The translations under genes were made by a program, and so were the position numbers. From positions 1,387,001 to 1,451,000 of the forward strand of contig CAJNDS010001890.1 of assembly GCA_905221605.1 (NCBI GenBank): a DNA stretch of 64,000 bases, given 5' to 3'. Shown here in pieces: positions 1-10,193 of the stretch. Source of the DNA: Symbiodinium natans (Eukaryota; Sar; Dinophyceae; Suessiales; Symbiodiniaceae). Positions within the stretch are counted from its first letter, which is position 1. Each line of letters opens with the position of its first letter. The notes beneath the pieces were generated by a model. It was not told the origin of the DNA. It saw only the letters and a program-made list of their open reading frames with translations, and searched no databases.

Positions 1-621
1 TTCCAGGCTTTTTTCCACTTCTAAGCATCAGGAGGGTCATGGAGGGCCATTTCCACGAACCGAAACCCTTCTTCGTGCCAAACCGCTGACAGCTAAGATT
101 CGGCGATGGCTGAAGCCATGGACGTTCCTGTCCCATCAGACGACGATGACGACCTTTGAGCAGACCCTAGACCCTAAACCCTAAACTCCAAGTTGAGCCA
201 ATGGGCACAGCGATGGCGCACAAGGGCAGGTGGCCAGGCCCAAGTATTAGCATGTACCCCAAGCCCCTAATAAACCCTAAACCCCGAACTCCTCCCCCCC
301 ACCCCTCCTCCACCACGCCTCTTCGCCATGAAACTAAAAACCCCTCGTTGAAATCCTTTAGGACGCTGCTTTATGGCATGCATGCCGCTCATACGTAATT
401 GTATGTCAAACTGCTTCATTCAATTGTGTTCCAGAAGCTCTACAGCAATCTTCCGTGCCATCCTTTTGCCAGTCTGCTGCCTCTCCCTGAAGTGCACATC
501 CGCTGCAAGCTTCGGGGGGACACCCTTGAAAAGGATCCCACCGACCCTTGACGCCCCGAACCACAGAGTAGGGGCTCATGATTGAGGGCTTCTCCGGCCA
601 CCGGACATTCCTGTAACCCAG

Positions 622-872
622 ATTAGGAGGGCCAGTAGTACCCTTGTTCCCCTTTTTTTGGGGGGTTGAGCTTCCCTTAACAACCCCTTTAACAAGGATG
701 CCCACCAGTAGTACCCTTATTGCCCTTTTTTTGGGGGTTGAGCTTCCCTTCACAACCCCTTTAAGCAAGAAAGGGCACGTCCCCTTGGTTGCCCCCGTAC
801 CCTAAACCCTAAACCCCAAACCTTAAACCTTAAACCCTACACCCTAACCCCCAGGTTATTGGGTAACATAGC
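622..872. mobile_element. Family C element, degenerate tandem pair
   Basis: Two successive copies of the family C left half (gccagtagtaccc at about 630 and ccagtagtacccttat at about 705) are followed by a degenerate right end (ggttattgggtaacatag near 853), with CCCTAAA-type repeats between. Compare the intact copies at 1452, 5976 and 26771. Confidence 0.55.
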
Positions 873-907
873 CCGAACCCTGCAAGCGCAGCGAGCCGCG
901 CCACAAG

Positions 908-978
908 ATTTAGGGTTTAGGGTTTAGGGTTTAGGGTTTAGGGTTTAGGGTTTAGGGTTTAGGGTTTAGGGTTTAGGG
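908..978 (+). repeat. TTTAGGG tract, about 10 units
   Basis: Perfect tandem TTTAGGG directly after a GC-rich segment (cgagccgcgccacaag). It could be the start of an intron, but no exon there is convincing. Confidence 0.95.
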
Positions 979-1118
979 TTTACCCCCAGCGAAAACAAGA
1001 TCCTGTAACCGAACCTCTCTAAACATCGATGGTCCTCTAGTGACTGGGCGTAGGGTTTTGGGTTTTGGGTTCAGGGTTTAGGGTTTTGATGATTTATTTG
1101 GGTTTAGGATTTAGGGCC

Positions 1119-1316
1119 CGTATGGGGGTGAAAACCCACAAGGTTTCCAGGCTGAATGTCTATATTTGTGCATTAAGGGTTGGGAGAAAAATAGGTCTTA
1201 CAGGCAAAAGCTGCATGCATTGTCGCGGAAACTCTGGACCAGCGCTGACCTACCGAGACCTTCCGAAACCTTGCCTGCCTTGTGCGAGCGTGAGAGTCGA
1301 AACCCTCTCAACCCTA
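1119..1316 (+). CDS. Possible exon, unknown protein
   Basis: Open frame of about 65 codons outside telomere repeats. It encodes a basic segment with several cysteines (CMHCRG, PCLPCAS). Start and splice sites are unclear and no family is recognised. It could be non-coding. Confidence 0.3.
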
Positions 1317-1451
1317 TGACATGATGATCCCCATGAAACCCTACAAATCCGCAAAGCCCTATAAGTAAGGAAACCCCCCTCCATTTCCTTGATCTTTAAC
1401 CCTCCGAAGAGAGACCTCTTTGGAAGGAGGAATCAGGGCCCGCCGGCTTCA

Positions 1452-1571
1452 TTAGGGTGCCCAGTAGTACCCTTATTCCCTTTTTGGGGGCTTTAGGTTC
1501 CCTTATAAACCCCTTTAAGCAAAAATTTGGCACCCTTTTTAAGCCGCAGCCTAGGTTACTGGGCAGCCTAG
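1452..1571. mobile_element. Family C inverted-repeat element with TTCA duplication
   Basis: The left end ttagggtgcccagtagtacc mirrors the right end ggttactgggcagcctag. Four bases TTCA lie immediately before the element (1448-1451) and again immediately after it, matching a 4-bp target duplication. The interior reads cctttttgggggctttaggt, then aacccctttaagcaaaaa. No coding capacity, so non-autonomous. Confidence 0.8.
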
Positions 1572-1727
1572 TTCATGGTGTTCCCCCCACACACGGCGTG
1601 CTTTCCGGGTGTTTTAGGATAGGGGGTGTTAGGGTTTTTGGGTTTAGGGCGTAGGGTTGCGGGTGCAGCAAAAAAAGGCCCTATTCTAAAGGCCGGGAAG
1701 CCCTCTCTTTGAGCCCTCTGTGTTGAG

Positions 1728-2113
1728 AAAGTCAGTCCGCGGACGCTGCATTCCTAAGCCGGTGTGGCGGACGAAAACACTTTGCGCAGTTGAGACGTAG
1801 TGGGGTTCAGGGTTGAGGGTTTAGGATCAAACATAATTCCACTTGTCTTAGGGTTTGGGTCCGCGCACAATCTAAAGCAAACCATTTAAAAAAGTGTAAT
1901 GACTGGGCTGCCTAGAGATTTGTGGGTCACTGGGCACCTAGAGGCTACCGAGCCACTCAATGCCAAACCCAGTTTCTAAACCCTACCACTGTTCTCTGTG
2001 GGTTTTCTCGTGTTTGTGGCCGGCATCAGGATTTGGGTCTTGGGGTATTTTTCGTTTAGGCTTCAGAAAAGGCAACGACGGGTAGTATTTTTGGCGTGGT
2101 GCACCCTAAAGCT
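1728..2113 (+). CDS. Weak exon candidates, unknown
   Basis: Two open stretches: 1728-1800 (basic, ending CAVET then stop) and about 1991-2113, which encodes a hydrophobic run FSVGFLVFVAGI followed by a basic patch KRQRRVV, resembling a membrane segment. They are separated by telomere-like text and family C remnants. No reliable splice sites. Confidence 0.25.
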
Positions 2114-2676
2114 TATAAACCCTATATTGCAGCAGGGTTTACATCACCGTTTTTGGTGAGTGTATCTAAGGCTCCTGTTTAATATTGGTGAGTGTATACC
2201 TTGGGTGTCCTTCTGGGGGTACAAGAAACATAAACCCTATTTCATGTAAACCCTAAACCTCTCGGCTCTAGGGTTGACGGAGATTTGCCCGGGCTTTAAC
2301 AGGGTTTATCCGTTTGCAGTGCTCTAATGGAATTAGGTACCCCAAAACCCTAATTTAGTGTGGATTTCTCGGGTGCCGAGCTCCATAGTAGTGCTACAAA
2401 ACGGATCCTCTAAGTAACCCGAAGCTGTTGAGATCCCTCATTGTCACCCTCGGAACCCCTAAGCCCTGCGCATGCAGCTGGTATTAGACCCGAAACACTG
2501 AACCTCTTCGTTACGGCCCTAAGGCCCTAAACCCCAAACCCTAACCCCAAACCCTAAACCCCAAACCCTAAACCCTAAACCCTAGGGCCCCTAAACCCCA
2601 AGAGGAGATCTTCAGAATTTCAGAGCTTGGAGGGTTTCTCAACCCTAAACCCTAAACCTAAACCCTAAGCCTACAG

Positions 2677-2744
2677 CATCGAGGTCTCCACAGGCCTCTC
2701 CGAAGCGCTGGGAAGCGAACTCATTGGAGGCGCAGCTGCCCAGG
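2677..2744 (+). CDS. Exon, unknown protein
   Basis: GC-rich segment between a CCCTAAA tract ending in ctacag and a G-rich tract (gggtttagg). In frame it reads IEVSTGLSEALGSELIGG. Boundaries fit acceptor CAG and a donor in the following repeat. Family not recognised. Confidence 0.4.
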
Positions 2745-2862
2745 GGTTTAGGGGTTTGTTTAGGGGTTTAGGGGTTTAGGGGTTTAGGGGTTTAGGGGTT
2801 TAGGGGTTTAGGGGTTTAGGGGTTTAGGGGTTTAGGGTTTAGGGTTTAGGGTTTAATTAGGG
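2745..2862 (+). repeat. TTTAGGGG octamer tract grading into TTTAGGG
   Basis: About ten units of the 8-base variant TTTAGGGG are followed by 7-base units. The variant is homogenised within the tract, which suggests local tandem amplification rather than independent point changes. Confidence 0.9.
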
Positions 2863-2937
2863 TTTAGGGCTCACTGAGGCTGAGTTGAGAAGTTCTTTGC
2901 ACGTTCTATGCCTAGCCCTCTTGTATGTTATAGACGC

Positions 2938-2992
2938 GATATATATATATATATATATGTATGTGTGTATACACACATATACATATATGTGT
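2938..2992. repeat. TA/TG microsatellite
   Basis: Alternating (TA)n followed by a palindromic gtatacacacatatacatat segment. Confidence 0.85.
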
Positions 2993-3346
2993 GCATTCAT
3001 TTTTTCATTTACTTACATGTTGCTTTGGGGCTGAGGGATTCTGGGAGATGGTTGGGCGGGGATAGAAGTTGAGGGTCCGGGGTGGAACGCTTGAAGTCCC
3101 CTGAAGCCAGATTTTGGACTGCACAGTTCCTTGCTACATACACTTGGAAGTTCATGGGTACTTAGAAGTATGGTTGCTGTGGTTATATCCTTTTTTTAGG
3201 GTACTAGATGAATCTTTCCTGTACACGGCTCTAGCTTCCCCTTGTTGGTTCTTAGTAGGGAATGAGGAAATGAGGTACCCTTTCTCTATACCCGTTAAGG
3301 GATTCTATAGGGTACCTAATTACTTAATTCCATAACAGTACTACTT

Positions 3347-3444
3347 TGGGATGTTCCCGCTTAGACTAGCAGTCCTTAATAGGGATGATAGTCCCCCCTC
3401 CCTATTCTAATCCCCACTAAGGACTGCTGGGGGAAACATCCCAA
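3347..3444. mobile_element. Family D inverted-repeat element
   Basis: The left end ttgggatgttccc mirrors the right end gggaaacatcccaa. Internal arms gcagtccttaatagggat and ccactaaggactgc pair. Related copies are at 10345, 17148, 39764 and 52228. Confidence 0.75.
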
Positions 3445-3636
3445 GTTCTAATCGGTGGCCGCGCACGCTTCTTAGCTTTCGCGCAGGACTCGCGATAATC
3501 GCGCTTCTAACTCCCGCCTGTTGAGTTTCCGCTCGGAAAGTTTTTTCGTGAAACTCATCGAAGAAAAACGTAGAAACTACGTTAGCTATGGATCTTGTTG
3601 GATGGCGGGTTAGACAAGTACTACAAATGGACAAAC

Positions 3637-3702
3637 CCTAAACCCTAAACCCTAAACCCTAAACCCTAAACCCTAAACCCTAAACCCTAAACCCTAAACC
3701 CT
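3637..3702 (-). repeat. CCCTAAA tract, about 9 units
   Basis: Perfect C-rich telomeric tandem. A TTTAGGG tract of about 7 units follows at 3831-3881. The GC-rich segment between (3703-3830) is open in frame and may be an exon, but is unassigned. Confidence 0.9.
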
Positions 3703-4350
3703 GACTGGGAAGGGGTTCCGGCTTCTCTTGAGCCAAAGGTGCCACCAACCCCACGGCCGGATCCCTCGCGCCGCCGCTGGGCTCAGAGCTTCCGACTTGA
3801 AACCCGAGAGGCCCAAGTGGGCCAATTGATTTAGGGTTTAGGGTTTAGGGTTTAGGGTTTAGGGTTTAGGGTTTAGGGTTTCGAGGCTTCTCAAGCCGGA
3901 GCCTCAGCAGAGATGGGTTAACAAGGGTTTCGGGTGTAGGGCTTAGGGTTACTTGAACGTTCATTTGGGTACTAATCAATACGTAGTGTTATCAGTACCC
4001 CTATTTATATCCATAGCGTGCCTGCTTATATCCCCCGCCTTGTAAGGTGCCAACCCAATGCACGTCCCTGTGTGCTTACTTAGCCCATACTTGAAATTCA
4101 ACCTTTTGGGCTTCTACCCTAAACCCGAAATCCTAAGCCCTAAATAAACCCAAAACTTGGCACCCGCATAGCAGGACGAACCCCTCAGAAGAGATCCAAC
4201 AGTGCAAACACGGCGTTCTGAAGGTATTCCGAGCCTGCAAAGCCCAAACCCTTTGAGCCTTTCCTTCCCGAGGCCGCCGTCAACCCTCGAGCTCATCAGA
4301 AGCACGTCGGCAGCAGCTTGGTCAAGCATGGAGCTTCCTACAACCTCAGA

Positions 4351-4356
4351 AAAAAA

Positions 4357-4399
<43 letters not shown>

Positions 4400-4417
4400 A
4401 AGAGAGAGAGAGAGAGT
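4351..4417 (+). repeat. GA microsatellite
   Basis: (GA)n with interruptions. It yields long RERERE or SLSLSL artefact frames. Confidence 0.95.
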
Positions 4418-4449
4418 GTGTGTTTAGGGTTGAAGATTAGGTATGGACA

Positions 4450-4701
4450 TTGTGGCGGTCTAGGCAACCACAAATGTTAAACCCTTCAGATGAGGTCACG
4501 TGGTTGTATCTGCATGCTCTTAAGGTACAAGCTGGGCAGAAGGGAGCTTTGCTTTGGAGTTCTGTCTGTGTCAAAACCCCAGAGGGTGAGGTCTCTCAGT
4601 TCTGGCCCCTTAGGGGTCCTTTTCTTCTTTCACATACCCGCAAGAGAGGCACCAGAGTTTGTAGGATTCGGGTTTTTGCTGTGCTAAGATATGCCAAGTG
4701 A
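4450..4701 (+). CDS. Possible terminal exon, unknown protein
   Basis: Open frame of 83 codons ending in TAA, with a non-repetitive sequence including SDEVTWLYLHALKVQ and KTPEGEVSQFWPLRG. The mixed composition looks coding. The true exon start is probably inside the frame rather than at its first ATG. Family not recognised. Confidence 0.4.
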   Translation: MWRSRQPQMLNPSDEVTWLYLHALKVQAGQKGALLWSSVCVKTPEGEVSQFWPLRGPFLLSHTRKRGTRVCRIRVFAVLRYAK

Positions 4702-4727
4702 AGCCGATGGTCTTCCCGAAGACCCTG

Positions 4728-4815
4728 AACCCTATAAACCCTATAAACCCTATAAACCAATTAAACCCTATAAACCCTATAAACCCTATAAACCCTATAA
4801 ACCCTATAAACCCTA
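4728..4815 (-). repeat. CCCTATAAA nonamer repeat
   Basis: About nine units of a 9-base derivative of the telomere unit (CCCTATAAA), another locally homogenised variant. Confidence 0.9.
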
Positions 4816-4919
4816 AGCCCTCAAGGGGGATGTGGCAGACTTGTCAGCTTCCCAGCTCGCAGCTGTTGCATGGAGGCATCGGCGGCCTCCTCCAGCTGAC
4901 GGGAGCTTACGGCGTGCTC

Positions 4920-5042
4920 TAACCCTAAACCCTAAACCCTAAACCCTAAACCCTAAACCCTAAACCCTAAACCCTAAACCCTAAACCCTAAACCCTAAAC
5001 CCTAAACCCTAAACCCTAAACCCTAACCCTAAACCCTAAGCC
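4920..5042 (-). repeat. CCCTAAA tract, about 17 units
   Basis: One of the longest perfect C-rich telomeric tandems in the window. It follows an open GC-rich segment (4818-4919) that may be an exon. Confidence 0.95.
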
Positions 5043-5104
5043 CTAACGGCCCTAAGGGTCTGAGGCCCTAAGGCCCTAACGCCCCAACACCCTAAGCCCT
5101 AAGG

Positions 5105-5183
5105 CCCCGAAGTCCTCTCTGATAAGTCATGTTTCACGGCACGCTGCAAGGGCAACGGTTGCCATTTCTCTCAAAAGATGGCC
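5105..5183 (+). CDS. Exon, cysteine-containing unknown
   Basis: Between two CCCTAAA tracts. The frame reads EVLSDKSCFTARCKGNGC with four cysteines. No clear acceptor and no family recognised. Confidence 0.35.
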
Positions 5184-5436
5184 CTAAACCCTAAACCCTA
5201 AAACCCTAAAACCCTAAACCCTCGACCTTCCTGGGTGCCCCAACATGTGAGGCTCCCTGTATGCGTCTTGGGTGTGGTTCGAAGCAGCTAACTAGGGTTT
5301 AGGGCTACTTGCAGGTTCATGGCTACTTCTAAGAAGAGTTTTAAGTAGGGTGACTCTGGTCAGAACCTTCTTTAGGGAAGCTTTGCGTCAGGTATGTCAA
5401 GAAGGCTTCGGGGCACGAGGTGGGTAAAACACTATA

Positions 5437-5542
5437 CCTGGAGGTTCATTGGTACTGATAAATAGGGTTATTGGTAAACGTGGTTGTAACACTATTTAGG
5501 ATGCTCGAAACCATACTTCTTAGTACCCACGAACCTCCAAGT
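5437..5542. mobile_element. Family A introner-like element
   Basis: The left arm cctggaggttcattggtact mirrors the right arm tagtacccacgaacctccaa. TA lies on both outer sides. It ends 15 bp before the acceptor CAG of the exon at 5558, so it fills the 3' part of an intron. Confidence 0.75.
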
Positions 5543-5557
5543 AGGGTCGGGTGTCAG

Positions 5558-5682
5558 GTGCGCTGGCGGCTTTTGCTCTCTCTCTTTGTGCCCGAGGCCT
5601 CGTTGACGAGTACATCCGGCAACAGGAGCAGCAGCAATGCCGCGACCGCAGAACCACAGAACCCGACTTGGGGCTAGTTTAG
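5558..5682 (+). CDS. Terminal exon, Gln/Arg-rich unknown
   Basis: After acceptor gtgtcag. The frame from 5560 encodes a hydrophobic ALAAFALSLC run, then GLVDEYIRQQEQQQCRDRRT, and ends in TAG at 5680-5682. An alternative frame on the same segment ends at 5677. Family A lies immediately upstream. Confidence 0.4.
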
Positions 5683-5975
5683 AGTTCCGGGTTAGGGATA
5701 TTCTGGGCAATCCGGAGACCCCCAACGAACTCCTCCTTTTGTCCCCAGCAAAACATTTGAGAGCCCGAGACTCTGCGCCCCAAACATCGGGTTTAGGGTT
5801 TAGGGTTTAGGGCTTAGGGTGTAGGGTTTGTCTCCCTACTATGTGGGCTGTAAGAATTCGAGTTGGGTTTTTGGGGGTTATTCTAGTACGAGCATATAGG
5901 GACCATGAAGGAATACGATTACTAATTCTTCCGACTAAGCTCTAAAACCCTTGTTCCTCGGATACTGGGAAATTA

Positions 5976-6088
5976 CTAGGATGCCCAGTAGTACCCTTAT
6001 TCCCTTTTTCGGGGGTTTAGGTTCCCTTATCAACCCCTTTAAGCAAAAACGGGCACCCTTTTTCAGCCCTGGTTACTGGGCAGCCTAG
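5976..6088. mobile_element. Family C element with ATTA duplication
   Basis: 113 bp from ctaggatgcccagtagtacc to ggttactgggcagcctag. ATTA immediately precedes and follows it, a clean 4-bp target duplication. Same interior as the copies at 1452 and 26771. Confidence 0.85.
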
Positions 6089-6289
6089 ATTAGAGAACCC
6101 AGCGCCTCCCCAAAAGCCCTACGACGAGCCCGAAAGCTTTTGAAGCCCGGGCCTTAAAGCCACAAAGCCTAAACCCAAACCCTCAACCCAACAGACCCCT
6201 GAACCCTAAGCTTTACATCCCTGGCTAAACCCTACATCCCTCAAAGCCCTTCAGCAACTCCCAAAGCTTGTGAAACCCAGGCCGGATGG

Positions 6290-6520
6290 ACGGTTATTTA
6301 TGCCCCGTGATCCCTTAACAGGCCCTATTATACCCTATAATCCCTTAAGAGGCCCTATTATTCCCTATAATCCCTCAAAAGGCCCTATTATACCCCACAA
6401 TCCCTTAAAAGGCCCTTTATAGGGTTCATCATGAGATTTTTAAGGCACCCCATAATCCCTGAAAACGACCCTTTATAGGGTTCATTACGGAGGATGTTAA
6501 GGCCTTTTCAGCCCATCCTG
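6290..6520. repeat. Family G-related tandem, ccctataatccctta
   Basis: Several imperfect repeats of ggccctattataccctataa with closing gttcat(c/t)a(t/c) motifs and a final gcccatcctgg. Related to family G at 22945, 40761 and 51500. Confidence 0.6.
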
Positions 6521-6700
6521 GCAACCTCTAAATTGCAGGCCCGCGGTCGCCAGTCACGGCGCAGGCATCGCCGCCCTTTTCGGAGACTGAGGCACGCGGC
6601 GAGTGCAGGGTGGTGGTTAGGGGTTTTATAACTGTGGTAGATTTACTGTTTCAGGGGGGATTTTTCTGTTTAAAAGGCTGAGGTCCTTTGCTGGTTCGCC

Positions 6701-6900
6701 ATGTGTGAGCCATGGTGGATTGTGGCTTTCTTTCACGGCCAGTCGTCACAACACGGTTTTGCTCACTTGCGATACCTGGGAGTGAGGTACAGTACCCTGA
6801 ACCCTGAATCCACCGAGGAAGAGGTTCGGCGGTGGGAGCGAGGTGCTCACGAAAGGGGACCAACTTGTGTGTTCTGGTTGGTTCTGTACGGTGCCAACAG
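6701..6900 (+). CDS. Possible exon, unknown
   Basis: Open frame encoding CEPWWIVAFFHGQ and later STEEEVRRWERGAHERG. Non-repetitive and acidic/basic mixed, so plausibly coding. The minus strand is also open here, so strand is uncertain. Confidence 0.3.
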
Positions 6901-7128
6901 CACCCTACCAGCCGATTCTCTTCTATGTCAAGGTGCGTTTATGGGGTTTCGGGTTCAGGATTTAGGGTAGTTTAGGGTTTAGGGTTTAGGGTTTCGGGTT
7001 CAGGATTTAGGGTTCATAGTTTCCCTGCCCCTGCGGTCTGCCGTGCTGTCTGCCTGGCAGGTGGTAAAATCTTTCACTGTTAACACGCCCTGGTCTCATC
7101 TGGAGCCGGCCCCAAGGTAGGATATCAG

Positions 7129-7221
7129 ACTCGGGACAACCTAACGTCGTGGCAATCGTTCATGAAAGCAACTCTTTGGCCCAAATCCCGGCCGAACAAG
7201 AATAGCAGCTCCACGACATGA
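7129..7221 (+). CDS. Terminal exon, unknown
   Basis: Acceptor gatatcag, then TRDNLTSWQSFMKATLWPKS, ending in TGA at 7219-7221 just before a TTTAGGG tract. A second frame also runs open to 7205. An upstream open segment (about 7045-7117) may be the preceding exon. Confidence 0.45.
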   Translation, partial: TRDNLTSWQSFMKATLWPKSRPNKNSSSTT

Positions 7222-7750
7222 GGAGGGTTTAGGGTTTAGGGTTTAGGGTTTAGGGTTTAGGGTTGGTTCATGTTGAGTTAGTTCGCGGTGCTCTGTGCTC
7301 ATGACTTTGGTGCTCATTATTTTGGTGATCAGTACACACGCAGTTGTTTTGGGGTGATGGTTGAAAGGGTTTGTTCGGTTCTTGTGTTTCTGGGTGTTTT
7401 AGGTCAAGGGCTTTCCGCCACATAACCCTTGGATTTTTTTACATGGTTGTGCTTCAGTAGTCCCCAAACAGCACTTAGATACATGTCACGGTCCCTTGCA
7501 TATACGAGGCTCCCTAAGCCCTGTCCGAAGAGCTGAAGCAGATGGGCAAGTCTCGGTACGAGACAGGTTCCAGTCACCGAGCTGAACCCCCGCCCCCCTA
7601 AACCCCAAACCCGAAACCCAAAAAAGAGCCGAAAACCCCTAAACTCGATACCTCCTCTGAATCCTAAACCCAGCGCTTGAGGCGGATCTAGGGGGAGGGG
7701 CTGAATTAGGGCTGAAGGGTTTTTGTTTGGATGGGTTTAGCTTAGGGCTC

Positions 7751-7820
7751 ACGGTTGGGACCCGGACATGCCTGTCCCTAACCCTAACCCTAAACGGGTT
7801 ACGGTTGGGACCCGGGCATG
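7751..7820. repeat. 20-bp direct repeat flanking a short telomeric tract
   Basis: acggttgggacccggacatg (about 7752) recurs as acggttgggacccgggcatg (about 7801). CCCTAACCCTAACCCTAAAC lies between the copies. Confidence 0.85.
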
Positions 7821-7949
7821 TCAGTCTCTTGCCAGGGCACGGTGGAGATGACTCTGTTTGAGCTTCCGGAGGTCACTTGCGGGGCAGGGGGAGGGGACGG
7901 CGTGTGGTGGCCAGGTCCTCGATGTCTAGACATAAAGGCTAAGGTCTAG
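7818..7949 (+). CDS. Exon or small protein, unknown
   Basis: ATG at 7818 to TAG at 7949, 43 codons: begins MSVSCQGTVEMTLFELPEV and continues through a Gly-rich turn to CLDIKAKV. Composition is convincing for coding but no family is recognised. Confidence 0.45.
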   Translation: MSVSCQGTVEMTLFELPEVTCGAGGGDGVWWPGPRCLDIKAKV

Positions 7950-8110
7950 GACTCAGGGTTTCGGCTGCTTGAAGTTCGGGCTTTAGGGTTTAGGGCTTTA
8001 GGGTTTATGGGGGGAGTGGGGGGGTATTCGATTGTGAAAGTTACCTTTCAGGGGGCCTCTATAAATGTAGTGGTTTCCAGAAGTAGGGTACCTTATTGGG
8101 GTCCTTATTA

Positions 8111-8400
8111 CACAGAGAGGCCCAGAAATTAAAGAAATTAACAAATTTCATTAATTTCTCACAGAGAGGCCCAGAAATTAAAGAATTTAGAGAAATTAAT
8201 CAGTTTCATTAATTTCGTTAATTTCTGTAATTTCTTTTAATTAGTCCCGCAAGCCCGAACGGCTACCGGAATTAATGTCTTTGTCTTTTTCATTTCTCAC
8301 AGAGAGGCCCAGAAATTAAAAGATTAAAGAAACTAATTAATTTCTGTAATTTCGTTTGTTTCCCTAAGAGAGCCCTTGAAACTAAAGAAGTTAAAGAAGT
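8111..8400. repeat. AT-rich tandem with cacagagaggcccagaaatt
   Basis: The 20-mer cacagagaggcccagaaatt recurs at about 8111, 8160 and 8298, each followed by taaag-rich and taatttc-rich text that is partly inverted. It differs in base composition from its surroundings and is probably a decayed AT-rich element. A family C remnant follows at about 8508-8580. Confidence 0.7.
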
Positions 8401-8769
8401 TAGTAGGTAAATCGATGAATGTCATCATACAAGTGATATACGTGAAATGGACCCAGAAGGTCCCTCTCTCTCTCACATATATTATCAACACGTCTCCATT
8501 TTCAGGGTCCAGGTTCCCTTAGAAGCCCCGTTAAACCAAAAAGGGCACCCTTTCTATTCCTCGGTTACTCTTCGGCCTAGCCCTTTAGCAGAGTTGTAAG
8601 TACCCCAAAGAAGGTTGTAACCAGAACCCCACTGCCCTAAACCCTAAACCCGAAATCCCACGAGCCTCCAATCCAAGGCCTAAACCCTAACACCCTAACA
8701 CCCTAACACCCCAAACCCTAAACCCTAAACCCCCTGGACTCTAAAGGGTTTAGGGTTCTTTTGCTGCAG

Positions 8770-9027
8770 GCGGAAGATGCGCAGCCGCTGAGCCAAGATG
8801 ACGAGCAGGAGGAGCAGGAGAGAGCAGGGCATGGGGTTTCGGGTTTAGGGTTTAGGGTTTGGGGTTTAGGGTTTAGGGTTTAGGGTTGATGTTTTGTGGT
8901 TTACAGGGTTTTGGGGTTTGGAGCTGATGTGCACACGTTTTGGCAGGAGGCCGTGCCCATGCCGCATGAGGCTGAGGCTGAGGCTGAGGCTGAGGCGCCG
9001 TGCACTGATCATAAGCCTATTCGTCAG
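8770..9027 (+). CDS. Two acidic exons around a telomere-repeat intron
   Basis: Exon 8770-8835 (after gctgcag) encodes AEDAQPLSQDDEQEEQERAG. A 111-nt intron (8836-8946), mostly TTTAGGG, follows. The next exon starts after ttggcag at 8947 and reads EAVPMPHEAEAEAEAEAP. Both are acidic and low-complexity. The end of the second exon is uncertain because trinucleotide repeats follow. Confidence 0.45.
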
Positions 9028-9029
9028 AA

Positions 9030-9215
9030 TACTAATCATAATCTTAATGAGCATTATGAAAGCCATCATACGAATCATCATTGTTAATAGTCATGACAAT
9101 AATCAGAACAATAATAATATTAATAATAATAATATTGCTACTATTAATATTGGTAATAACAACGGTCATGATGATGGTGATGATGATGGTGGTGATGATG
9201 ATGACGACTTTTGTC
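9030..9215. repeat. AAT and GAT trinucleotide repeats
   Basis: Imperfect (AAT)n then (GAT)n. They produce Asn-, Asp- and Ile-rich artefact frames on both strands. Confidence 0.85.
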
Positions 9216-9577
9216 GCCATGGCATTGTTTGCGACCATTGCTTGCACTTTCTCGTAATGCCGAACGTAGTACTGTAGGCATATTTGAGTGTTCAGCAGCG
9301 GCACGCACTAACTTCTGCTTGCGTTCGGACCCTGATGCTTAAACGAAATCTTCTCCGAGGGTTGGGGTTCAGGGTTTGGGGCTTGGGGATTAGGGGTTTC
9401 ACGTGAACTTTTGTTCCTTAGGGCCTATTCTCGGGTTCCAGGACTCGTGGCCCTGAAGCCCTGAATCCTAAACACTAAAAACCCCTAAGCCCTAAACCCG
9501 AAACCCTAAACATCCCTAAACCCTAAACTCTAAACCCTAGGCGTCCCTAAGCCCTAAGCCCTAAGCCCTCAACCCCA

Positions 9578-10036
9578 GAAGCCACAGAGGCACCTAATCC
9601 TGTTGACGTGAACAAGAAGGAGTTGTCTTCTCAGGGCTCAGGGTTTAGGGTTTAGGGTTTGGGGTTTAGGGTTCCGGGTTCAGGGTTTAGGGTTCAGCGT
9701 TTCGGGTACTGTTTGCGGCGCCTTTGTAATATGGGGTTCAGAATCTCGGACCCTAAGCCCTAAACCCCAAACCTTGAGGTTTTAGGGATAACACACCCTG
9801 TTAGGTTTTAAGGTTCATATTTAGCATTTCGTGTTTAGGGTTTGAACCCTAAACCCTAAACCCTAAACCCTAAACCCTAAACCCTAAACCCTAAACCCTA
9901 AACCCTAAACCCTAAACCCTAAACCCTAAACCCTAAGCCTCCAGCACCTTCGCCCATGTCAGCGAGGCCTCCACGGAGCCTCCCTCCAACTCGGTGGCCG
10001 TGTGCCTCTTCGATCCAGAGGCTTTTTGTGTTCTGA
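9578..10036 (+). CDS. Two exons, unknown protein
   Basis: 9578-9640 reads EATEAPNPVDVNKKELSSQG before a TTTAGGG tract. 9945-10036, after a long CCCTAAA tract ending in cctccag, reads FAHVSEASTEPPSNSVAVCL and then FDPEAFCV before another G-rich tract. The arrangement (G-rich tract after an exon, C-rich tract before an exon) fits intron ends. Family not recognised. Confidence 0.4.
9845..9937 (-). repeat. CCCTAAA tract, about 13 units
   Basis: Perfect C-rich telomeric tandem ending 8 bp before the CAG acceptor of the exon at 9945. Confidence 0.95.
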
Positions 10037-10193
10037 GAGGGTTTAGGGCTGAGAGTTTTCGGGGGTTTAGGGTTTAGGGTTTAGGGTTTAGGGTTTAGGG
10101 TTTAGGGTTTAGGGTTCGGCCGGTCCACACTGACAGTTAAATAACGCCGTGGCCTTATAACACACAGGCCATAAATAGCACCAGGAATCCCAG

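Noticed and set aside
3726-3740. TTTGGCTCAAG on the minus strand, resembling the 3' end of the dinoflagellate spliced leader
   Set aside because: Only 11 bases match, it is not followed by a minus-strand gene, and the + strand segment can be read as an exon. A chance match is possible.
8866-9304. Ile/Met- and Asn/Asp-rich frames
   Set aside because: They derive from AAT/GAT trinucleotide repeats; only the 8,947-9,027 part is kept as an exon candidate.
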